From positions 1 to 6,450 of the forward strand of contig CAJMRA010000149.1 in the NCBI GenBank assembly GCA_905215675.1: a DNA stretch of 6,450 bases. The letters run 5' to 3'. The notes under the pieces are model-generated. The model made no database searches. It was not told the DNA's origin and saw only the letters and a list, made by a program, of their open reading frames with translations. The stretch's first letter is position 1; the number at the start of each line of letters is the position of its first letter. Made by a program: the position numbers and the translations under genes. Shown here in pieces: positions 1 to 4,994 of this stretch. The stretch is from an uncultured bacterium. Lineage in GTDB: Bacteria; Desulfobacterota; Desulfovibrionia; Desulfovibrionales; Desulfovibrionaceae.

Positions 1-94
1 TCGCGGAAAAAACGCGGTTTTTCCGCTCACTTTGGGCCGGGCGGCGCTGTGCCGTCGCCTCGCGTTTCACCTTTTTTCAAAGGTGAAACGCTCT
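1..94 (-). repeat. Three-hairpin dispersed repeat, copy A
   Basis: Read on the minus strand, this stretch matches the plus-strand copy at 4739-4832 over nearly its whole length, with small indels; both begin AGAGCGTTTC and end close to TTTTTTC(C)GCGA. It holds three potential hairpins: a perfect 13-bp stem (62-74 with 79-91, loop TTTC), a GC-rich middle hairpin around 35-58, and an A-tract/T-tract stem (3-11 with 18-26). Its first two bases overlap the TAG stop of the sugar transferase gene, so a transcript of that gene would run straight into the first hairpin. It may extend past the window edge. It could act as a transcript end or mRNA stabiliser, but no clean stem-plus-T-run follows the first stem on the minus strand. 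Confidence 0.75.
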
Positions 95-1541
95 AATAGG
101 CCCCGTCTCTGGACAGGACGGCGGGCGGGGTTTTGGCGAGTATCCAGAGATCGAGCCAGACGGACCAGTTGCAGACGTAGTAGCGATCGAGTTCGACGCG
201 TTCGGCGTAGGTGGTATTGCTGCGGCCGGATATTTGCCACAGGCCGGTGATGCCCGGCGCGACGCGGCAATAGTCGGGATAGGCGTCGCCGTACTTGGAA
301 ATTTCCTCTTCCACAATGGGGCGGGGGCCCACAAGGCTCATGCTTCCGGCAAGGACGTTGAGCAGCTGGGGCAGTTCGTCCAGACTTGTCTTGCGCAGGA
401 AGGCGCCGATACGGGTCACGCGGGGATCATGGCGCAATTTGCGATCCGTTTCCCATTCGGCGCGGGCGTCAGGATGGGCGTCCAGATAGGCTTGCAGGAG
501 CGCGTCGCCGTCAACGGCCATGGTGCGGAATTTGAGGACGGCAATGGACCTGCCGTTGCGGCCGAGACGCTGATGCCGGAAGATGGCCGGACCGCGACTG
601 TCGATGCGGATCAGAAGAATCAGGAGCAGCCCCGGCACGAAACAGAGCAGGGAAAGGGGGACGGCGATGGAGAGATCGAGAGCCCGCTTGAGGCATTTGC
701 GCCAGCGGCTGCGCAGATTCTGCTGGACGAGCAGGGCCGTCATGTTTCCCAGTTCATAGGGCGTAAACCATTGGCGGCGGAGCAGCTTTTCCACGGAATT
801 GACGATGAGCACCTTGCCGAAGCAGCGGCAGATGTCGCTGATATAGTCGGCGTCGGCCCCCTTGAGCGGCGAGGACCAGACAAGGGCCACGGCGTCCGGG
901 TAGCGGTTGACCAGCGCTTCAAGGCGCGGGCGGATTTTTTCCGGCCCGCCCGAGAGGCCGAACATGGCCGAGGGACGCAGTTCCAGCTCGGGATGCTGGC
1001 GCAGATAGTGCCAGAGATGCCTGCCGGAAGCGGACTGATCAAAGATGATGACGGGCTCGCCCCACCAGCGGCGCAGGCAGAAGCGGCGGCGGCAGAAGCG
1101 GCGCGCCAGCGGCACCACGCACAGGGTCAGCATCCAGCCCAGGGACAGGGCCGCCCGCGAGTAGACGTCGGCGCTCTTGCTGATGAAAAGGACAAAGAGA
1201 ATGGTGCCGTACAGCAGGCTTGCGGAGGAAAAGATGGCCTGCAATTCCTTGTGGGCGGGCATGCGGCCCGTACGGTAGAGGCCGAACGCGGCGTTGAGGC
1301 AGGGGCCGAGAGTGAGAACAAGGCCGAGAATCCAGAAATACAGGTCCAGATCGACGCCGCCGAAGATGGAGCGGCCCAGCAGGGCGGCCAGAAGACAGCC
1401 CGCAAGACTGGCCATGTCATATGCCATGAGCACGCAGCGTTGCGGCACGATACCGAACCAGCGGCAGAAGCGGAGAAGGGGCGCGATGCGGAGAGAGGGC
1501 GGCGTGTTGTCCCCTTCGGGAGGACGATGAAAGAACAACAC
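93..1541 (-). CDS. WbaP-type undecaprenyl-phosphate hexose-1-phosphate transferase
   Basis: This 482-residue inner-membrane enzyme would move a hexose-1-phosphate from a nucleotide sugar (galactose in Salmonella WbaP) onto undecaprenyl phosphate, the first step of O-antigen or capsule/exopolysaccharide assembly. Length and architecture fit WbaP: four hydrophobic helices (about 36-60, 66-88, 100-121, 129-147), a Rossmann-like central domain (about 160-255), a re-entrant membrane helix (about 285-312), and a C-terminal catalytic domain. That domain shows KFRTM (337-341), HDPRVTRIG (371-379), SLDELPQ with the Asp388-Glu389 catalytic dyad, LVGPRP (403-408), PGITGLWQ (429-436) and the family ending RDGAY. 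The start is GTG at 1541, with GGAG about nine bases upstream; the next internal ATG would cut into the first helix. Sugar specificity cannot be read from sequence. No glycosyltransferase or export gene is in the window, so it stands alone here. The stop abuts repeat copy A. Confidence 0.93.
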   Translation of the reverse strand: MLFFHRPPEGDNTPPSLRIAPLLRFCRWFGIVPQRCVLMAYDMASLAGCLLAALLGRSIFGGVDLDLYFWILGLVLTLGPCLNAAFGLYRTGRMPAHKELQAIFSSASLLYGTILFVLFISKSADVYSRAALSLGWMLTLCVVPLARRFCRRRFCLRRWWGEPVIIFDQSASGRHLWHYLRQHPELELRPSAMFGLSGGPEKIRPRLEALVNRYPDAVALVWSSPLKGADADYISDICRCFGKVLIVNSVEKLLRRQWFTPYELGNMTALLVQQNLRSRWRKCLKRALDLSIAVPLSLLCFVPGLLLILLIRIDSRGPAIFRHQRLGRNGRSIAVLKFRTMAVDGDALLQAYLDAHPDARAEWETDRKLRHDPRVTRIGAFLRKTSLDELPQLLNVLAGSMSLVGPRPIVEEEISKYGDAYPDYCRVAPGITGLWQISGRSNTTYAERVELDRYYVCNWSVWLDLWILAKTPPAVLSRDGAY

Positions 1542-1680
1542 TATGGTTTACTCCGGCAAAGTTCGGAACAGGCGCTAGTCATGCGGGCACACTACCAGAG
1601 CTTGCCGGAAAGGTCGAGTATCCCTATTTCGACGTTTTTGTAGTTTTTTGAATGAGCCCTTCCGGCGGGAGAGGGAGCGG

Positions 1681-1712
1681 CCTGCCGGGGACGGGACGAT
1701 GTTCCCGGCAGG
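1681..1712 (-). terminator. Possible terminator hairpin after the DmsC-like gene
   Basis: Immediately beyond the TGA stop of the 1713-2681 gene is a perfect 9-bp inverted repeat, CCTGCCGGG (1681-1689) with CCCGGCAGG (1704-1712), around a 14-base loop. No T-run follows on the minus strand, so it is not a canonical intrinsic terminator; it may be a weak terminator or protect the 3' end. The rest of the gap to the sugar transferase start (1542-1680) shows no clear promoter or other structure, so co-transcription of the two genes remains possible. Confidence 0.4.
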
Positions 1713-2681
1713 TCAGGGCTTTTCCGCACCGTCGCGGGGGGCGGCGGCAAGACGTTCGAGAAGGAAGACGCAGACGGCGCAGAAGACGACGCCCGCGAGC
1801 GACGCGGGCAGGTGTTCCGGTCGGAACAGCCGCAGGGCCAGCGTCATCTGCTGCGCGGCGTCCGTGGCGGCGGTGACGGCCTGTTGCAGGAAGAGTACCT
1901 TCCAGAGCAGAAGCAGCCCGGCAAGGATGGCCATAACGCCGCAGAGGGGCGCCAGCCGGGGCCAGCGCCAGCAGAACAGGGCCGCCATGGCGCAGGCCGT
2001 GGCTGCGTATTCCGGGATGCGCCAGCCCAGCGCGGGAGCCGCGGCGGCGGGCGTCACCAGAACGCCCGCCAGCGCGCAGGCCAGCGCGGCGATACCGCAG
2101 AGGACGCGCAGCCGGGCGGCATCCAGACTCAGGGGGGAGGCCGCCGCCTGCCGCAGGGCGGCCATACCGCAGGCAGCGGCAAGGCCCGCCAGGGCGAGAT
2201 GGAGCGGCCAGAGCGGCGGCAGGGAGCCCGGCTGCATCAGACAGAGGCGGAGGGCCTGCGGCAGGCTTGCCAGCGTGGCCGCGGCGGCCAGCGCCGACGG
2301 CAGCACGATGCCCCAGCCGGGGCGGATATCGGCGCGGCGGCAGCGCCACAGACCGATCAGCGCGCAGAGCAGGAGGGCTCCGGCGCAGAGCATGCCTTCG
2401 GCGGACCAGTCGGCGGCCCGGAAGCGCAGCACGACGGGGGCCGTCAACGTTTTTCCCGGACCGACGGCGAGTCCCGCCAGCCCCAGCAGGGCGCAGGCCG
2501 CGGCATGGGACAGCCACGGACGGGCCGCGTTGCCGAGCATGGGCGAGCGCCGCCGTGCGGCGGCATCCGCGCAGAAAAGCAGCGCGCTCGCCGCGGCCGC
2601 GGCAAGGGCAAGCAGGACGAGCGTTTCCCATGTGCCGGGAAGCGGCAGGCCGAGAGAGTGCGTCGGGGTAAGCTGCTGCAT
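1713..2681 (-). CDS. Polytopic membrane protein, possibly DmsC-like anchor subunit
   Basis: The predicted protein has 322 residues and is very rich in Ala and Leu, with about nine hydrophobic segments (roughly 20-38, 57-75, 97-113, 124-143, 158-177, 192-212, 222-240, 243-264, 292-310). The order of segments and some local patterns recall DmsC, the quinol-oxidising membrane anchor of DMSO-reductase-type molybdoenzymes: a W-E pair before helix 1, a Leu-Pro-Pro-Leu-Trp turn near 154-158 where DmsC has Val-Pro-Thr-Trp-Tyr, and a G-W-R-I stretch at 219-222 resembling DmsC S-W-R-I. This comparison is from memory and weak; an unrelated membrane protein is equally possible. The ATG at 2681 was chosen because AGGAG lies six bases upstream. 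The same frame stays open to 2948, but that extension runs through a repeat, an AT-rich region and the opposing promoter. No molybdopterin or iron-sulfur subunit gene is nearby. Confidence 0.75.
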   Translation of the reverse strand: MQQLTPTHSLGLPLPGTWETLVLLALAAAAASALLFCADAAARRRSPMLGNAARPWLSHAAACALLGLAGLAVGPGKTLTAPVVLRFRAADWSAEGMLCAGALLLCALIGLWRCRRADIRPGWGIVLPSALAAAATLASLPQALRLCLMQPGSLPPLWPLHLALAGLAAACGMAALRQAAASPLSLDAARLRVLCGIAALACALAGVLVTPAAAAPALGWRIPEYAATACAMAALFCWRWPRLAPLCGVMAILAGLLLLWKVLFLQQAVTAATDAAQQMTLALRLFRPEHLPASLAGVVFCAVCVFLLERLAAAPRDGAEKP

Positions 2682-2693
2682 GGCGTCTCCTGA

Positions 2694-2746
2694 GGCGGGC
2701 TGTGCCGCCGCCTCGCGTTTCACCTTTTTCAAAGTTGAAACGCTCT
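2694..2746 (-). repeat. Three-hairpin dispersed repeat, truncated copy B
   Basis: On the minus strand this stretch closely matches the first half of copy A: AGAGCGTTTC, the A-rich loop strand, then GAAACGCGAGGCGGC and a CACAGC block. The first hairpin is kept (2715-2727 with 2731-2743, one mismatch), while the third, A-tract/T-tract hairpin is missing. It ends just before the Shine-Dalgarno sequence of the DmsC-like gene, so it would form that gene's 5' leader if transcription starts farther upstream. Confidence 0.75.
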
Positions 2747-2811
2747 GATATCGACAAAAATGTAGATTTTTCGCAATTAGTGAAGTTATAATATGAAATT
2801 CCCGTTGTCCC

Positions 2812-2846
2812 GTCATGTTTTTTCCCGGCGCGAAAGAAAAAACGAC
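2812..2846. repeat. Inverted repeat in AT-rich amt upstream region
   Basis: GTTTTTTC (2817-2824) and GAAAAAAC (2836-2843) form a perfect 8-bp inverted repeat around 11 bases, extended by GTC (2812-2814) and GAC (2844-2846) with a two-base bulge. It lies about 100-130 bp upstream of the sigma-54 promoter, a normal distance for an activator site, but could also be a hairpin or chance in a low-complexity stretch. A second wider inverted pair, TCCCGTC (2808-2814) and GACGGGA (2883-2889), overlaps the area. I do not recognise an NtrC consensus in either. Confidence 0.3.
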
Positions 2847-2942
2847 ATAAATGTTGAAAAATGGGATGCCCGGAACGGCAACGACGGGAGGGGCTGAAAA
2901 AATGATTATGAATAATAATATATTACAGAAAAAATAAAAGCA

Positions 2943-2958
2943 TGGCACGCACGTTGCT
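2943..2958 (+). promoter_or_regulatory. Sigma-54 (RpoN) promoter of amt-PII
   Basis: TGGCACGCACGTTGCT matches the sigma-54 consensus TGGCACG-N4-TTGCW at every defined position. GG at 2944-2945 and GC at 2956-2957 are separated by exactly ten bases, giving the -24 and -12 elements. Transcription should start near 2969, leaving a leader of about 50 bases before the amt ATG at 3021. The preceding AT-rich stretch (about 2890-2940) would suit DNA bending, for example by IHF. Sigma-54 promoters need an ATP-driven enhancer-binding activator; NtrC or an analogue is the natural guess given the downstream genes. Confidence 0.88.
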
Positions 2959-2975
2959 ATTATCGGGGCGTTCAG

Positions 2976-2999
2976 GGGCGGCGCGGCGCTGCGCTGCCC
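2976..2999 (+). other. GC-rich hairpin in the amt 5' leader
   Basis: GGGCGGCGC (2976-2984) can pair with GCGCTGCCC (2991-2999) around a six-base loop, giving nine pairs with one G-U wobble. It would start a few bases after the predicted transcription start and end about ten bases before the Shine-Dalgarno sequence. It could stabilise the 5' end of the mRNA. No T-run follows, so it is not an attenuator, and no known riboswitch is recognisable. Confidence 0.4.
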
Positions 3000-3020
3000 G
3001 CGTCAAGTAAGGAGAAGGTT

Positions 3021-4223
3021 ATGAACGCCACCGACACCGCCTTTGTTTTGCTGTGCGCCACCATGGTCATGCTGATGACTCCGGCGCTGGCGCTTTTTTA
3101 CGGGGGGCTGGTACGCTCCCGCAATGTCCTTTCCACGCATATGCACAGTTACGCCTCGCTGGGCGTCATTTCGCTCCTGTGGGCCTTTTTCGGCTATTCG
3201 CTGGCTTTCGGCGGCGACATGGGCGGCCTTATCGGGGATTTGTCCTACGTGTTCCTGCGCGGGGTCGGCTCCGACGCGGCTCCCGCCGCCTCGCAGCTGC
3301 CGCATAATGCCTTCATGGCCTTTCAGGGCATGTTCGCCGTGCTGACGGTCGCCCTGATTTCCGGTTCCTATGCCGAACGTATCAAGTTCGGGGCCATGCT
3401 CTGTTTCTCCTGTCTCTGGCTTGCCTTTGTGTATTGCCCCATGGCGCACTGGGTATGGGGCGGCGGCTGGATGATGAAGATGGGCGCGCTTGACTTCGCC
3501 GGGGGCGCCGTCGTGCACATGGCTTCGGCCGCCGCGGCTCTTGCCTGTGCCCATGCCGTTGGTCCGCGCCGGATGGCCGCTTCCGCCCTGCCGCATAATT
3601 TGCCCCTGACCCTGCTCGGCGGCGGTCTGCTCTGGTTCGGCTGGTTCGGTTTCAATGCTGGCAGCGCCCTGGCTTCCGGCGGACTGGCCGCTCAGGCTCT
3701 CGTGAATACGCATCTCGCCTCCGCGGCCGGGATCGTGGGCTGGATGCTCATTGAATGGAAGCGTACGGGCAAGGCTACCACGCTCGGCGTCATCTCCGGC
3801 GCGCTGGCCGGGCTTGTGGCCATCACCCCCGGCGCGGGCTTCGTCAATACCATGGCCTCCATCTTCATCGGTTTTGCCGGCGGTCTGATTTGTTACGGCG
3901 GCGTTCTGCTCAAGAATTGCTTCCATTATGACGACGCGCTTGACGTGGTGGGCATTCACGGCGTCGGCGGTACCTGGGGCGCGCTGGCAACCGGCATCTT
4001 CGCCTGTGCCGCTATCAACAATGTGGATGGTTTGCTGTATGGTAATGCGAAGCAGCTCGGCGTGCAGGCTGTTTCCGTCGTGGGCACGTGGGTCTTTGTC
4101 TACATCGCCAGCCGCATCCTGCTCAAGGTGACGGACGTCCTCGTGGGGCTGCGTGTTTCCGCCGATGCCGAGGCCGTGGGTCTCGACCTTTCCGAACACA
4201 ACGAACGCGGCTACAACCTGTAA
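3021..4223 (+). CDS. amt: Ammonium transporter, Amt family
   Basis: This 400-residue inner-membrane channel, a trimer in its family, imports ammonium by conducting NH3 through each monomer. Key residues known from E. coli AmtB are all present: the Phe gate (F101 and F105, in AFQGMF), W146 of the outer binding site (AHWVWGGG), D158 (LDFAGG), the pore twin histidines H166 (VVHMAS) and H313 (GIHGVGG), plus F211 and S215 in WFGFNAGS. About eleven helices are expected. There is no separate signal peptide; helix 1 starts near residue 7. The cytoplasmic tail, from TVGL-like VLVGLRVS (373-380) to GLDLSEH and GYNL, is the conserved part that senses PII binding. The start has AAGGAG six bases upstream. 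The gene follows the sigma-54 promoter and lies 21 bases before the PII gene, which supports nitrogen-regulated co-expression and PII gating of the channel. Confidence 0.97.
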   Translation: MNATDTAFVLLCATMVMLMTPALALFYGGLVRSRNVLSTHMHSYASLGVISLLWAFFGYSLAFGGDMGGLIGDLSYVFLRGVGSDAAPAASQLPHNAFMAFQGMFAVLTVALISGSYAERIKFGAMLCFSCLWLAFVYCPMAHWVWGGGWMMKMGALDFAGGAVVHMASAAAALACAHAVGPRRMAASALPHNLPLTLLGGGLLWFGWFGFNAGSALASGGLAAQALVNTHLASAAGIVGWMLIEWKRTGKATTLGVISGALAGLVAITPGAGFVNTMASIFIGFAGGLICYGGVLLKNCFHYDDALDVVGIHGVGGTWGALATGIFACAAINNVDGLLYGNAKQLGVQAVSVVGTWVFVYIASRILLKVTDVLVGLRVSADAEAVGLDLSEHNERGYNL

Positions 4224-4244
4224 TGCCGGAATGAGGTTGCAATC

Positions 4245-4583
4245 ATGAAGAAGCTGGAAATCATCATCCGTCCCGGAAAGCTGGAGGACGTCAAGATGGC
4301 CCTTTCCGCCGTGGGCGTCCACGGTATGAACTACGCGGAAATTCAGGGCTGCGGCCGGCAGATGGGCCACGCGGAAATTTACCGCGGCCGCACGGTGCAG
4401 GTGGACTTCCTGCCCAAGTTCAAGCTGGAAGTGGTGGTTGACGACGGCATTGTGGAAAGCGTTGTCGAGGCCGTGTGCAAGGCCGCACGTACCGAGGCCA
4501 TCGGCGACGGCAAGATATTCATCACCGAAGTGCTGGATGCCATACGCATCCGCACCGGCGAGCGGGGAACGACGGCCCTGTAG
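4245..4583 (+). CDS. glnB: PII nitrogen-regulatory protein lacking Tyr51
   Basis: A 112-residue cytoplasmic signal protein of the PII (GlnB/GlnK) family, full family length. PII trimers bind ATP or ADP and 2-oxoglutarate to report energy and nitrogen status, and block Amt channels by inserting the T-loop. Visible landmarks: G37-R38-Q39 with Q39 for 2-oxoglutarate/Mg, T-loop 37-55 with Y46 and R47 (the arginine that enters the Amt pore), K58, the nucleotide B-loop IGDGK (86-90), and R101/R103 in IRIRTGE. Two oddities stand out. Residue 51, the uridylylated tyrosine in E. coli, is valine (YRGRTVQVDF), so classical GlnD modification is impossible. B-loop positions 84-85 are Glu-Ala instead of the usual Gly-Lys. 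A Shine-Dalgarno TGAGG lies eight bases before the ATG. Linkage to amt suggests a GlnK-like role; the glnB symbol only names the family. Confidence 0.95.
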   Translation: MKKLEIIIRPGKLEDVKMALSAVGVHGMNYAEIQGCGRQMGHAEIYRGRTVQVDFLPKFKLEVVVDDGIVESVVEAVCKAARTEAIGDGKIFITEVLDAIRIRTGERGTTAL

Positions 4584-4609
4584 GAGGGCCGCCTCTCCGC
4601 ACCCCCCAT

Positions 4610-4708
4610 CCTCCTCCGAATCGCGGTATCGGGAAAGGCGGACAACGGAGGGCGCGCAAGCGCTCTCCGGGCATCCGCCCCCGAACCGCGACGCGGAGGA
4701 GGTTTTTT
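4610..4708 (+). terminator. Long multi-segment hairpin with T6 tail
   Basis: Beginning 27 bases after the PII stop, the plus strand folds into one extended hairpin: 4610-4618 with 4694-4702 (9 bp), 4621-4626 with 4686-4691 (6 bp), 4629-4633 with 4680-4684 (5 bp), 4637-4642 with 4674-4679 (6 bp), and 4646-4655 with 4660-4669 (10 bp, one G-U), closed by a GCAA loop of the stable GNRA class. Small internal loops separate the segments. Six T's (4703-4708) follow directly, as in a Rho-independent terminator, so this very probably ends the amt-PII transcript. It is much larger than ordinary terminators and may also yield a stable 3'-end RNA. The opposite strand has no matching T-run, so it acts in one direction. 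Confidence 0.8.
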
Positions 4709-4738
4709 ATGAGGGGAATTTTTGAGAGCGTTTGGGCC

Positions 4739-4832
4739 AGAGCGTTTCTTCTTTGAAAAAGGCGAAAACGCGAGGCGGCAGTGTACAATGCCGCCCGGCC
4801 TAACTCGGCGGAAAAACGGCGTTTTTTCGCGA
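4739..4832 (+). repeat. Three-hairpin dispersed repeat, copy C
   Basis: This is the full-length counterpart of copy A, in the opposite orientation. It can form three consecutive hairpins: 4742-4754 with 4758-4771 (bulged), 4774-4780 with 4789-4795 (perfect GGCGGCA/TGCCGCC), and 4808-4817 with 4821-4830 (GCGGAAAAAC with GTTTTTTCGC, one G-U, loop GGC). The sequence differs from copy A at scattered positions while all three stems remain possible. An extra AGAGCGTTT at 4725-4733, fourteen bases before the element's own AGAGCGTTT, looks like a duplicated edge. It sits between the amt-PII terminator and the transporter gene. Confidence 0.75.
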
Positions 4833-4850
4833 AACGACAGGCCGTATGGC

Positions 4851-4886
4851 TTGAAACGCCGCGCGTTTCAAACTGAAATTGCTCTC
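4851..4886 (-). repeat. Possible degenerate half copy D of the repeat
   Basis: The plus strand here reads GCGTTTCA, then AACTGAAATTGCTCT, resembling the first hairpin of copy B (GCGTTTCA ... AGTTGAAACGCTCT) with an internal deletion. Independently, TTGAAACGC (4851-4859) and GCGTTTCAA (4863-4871) make a perfect 9-bp hairpin with a three-base loop. It faces copy C. The match is short, so it may be a decayed copy or a separate small hairpin in the transporter leader. Bases 4887-4979 show no further structure or clear promoter. Confidence 0.35.
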
Positions 4887-4994
4887 CATCGTTCTTTCGG
4901 CGGGAAAGGCGCGGCGCACGGGCTTTTCTTCTGCCGGCAAAGCGCGTACAAGCCAAGACGTTTCATTGATTACTCAAACAAGGAATGAACGTCC

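Noticed and set aside
234..1643. A 469-codon open frame antisense to the sugar transferase gene
   Set aside because: It lies opposite a gene with clear catalytic motifs, its translation is a low-complexity mix rich in Ala, Gly, Glu and Gln, and GC-rich codon use commonly leaves such frames open.
1624..2757. Long frames on both strands overlapping the DmsC-like gene
   Set aside because: They translate to Arg/Ala/Gly-rich sequence without hydrophobic periodicity, whereas the chosen frame gives regular membrane helices and a good ribosome site.
2787..2792. A TATAAT hexamer on the plus strand
   Set aside because: No acceptable -35 element lies about 17 bases upstream, the region is AT-rich enough for chance matches, and the sigma-54 promoter downstream explains amt better.
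2682..2948. An 89-residue N-terminal extension of the DmsC-like protein
   Set aside because: The extension would cover repeat copy B, the AT-rich block and part of the opposing sigma-54 promoter, while the ATG at 2681 has a well-placed AGGAG.
3003..4370. A 455-codon open frame antisense to amt and the start of the PII gene
   Set aside because: It is opposite two strongly conserved genes, spans their junction, and its translation has no recognisable domain.
4722..4988. An 88-codon open frame between the PII and transporter genes
   Set aside because: Most of it is translated repeat and hairpin sequence, it has no ribosome site and no similarity I recognise.
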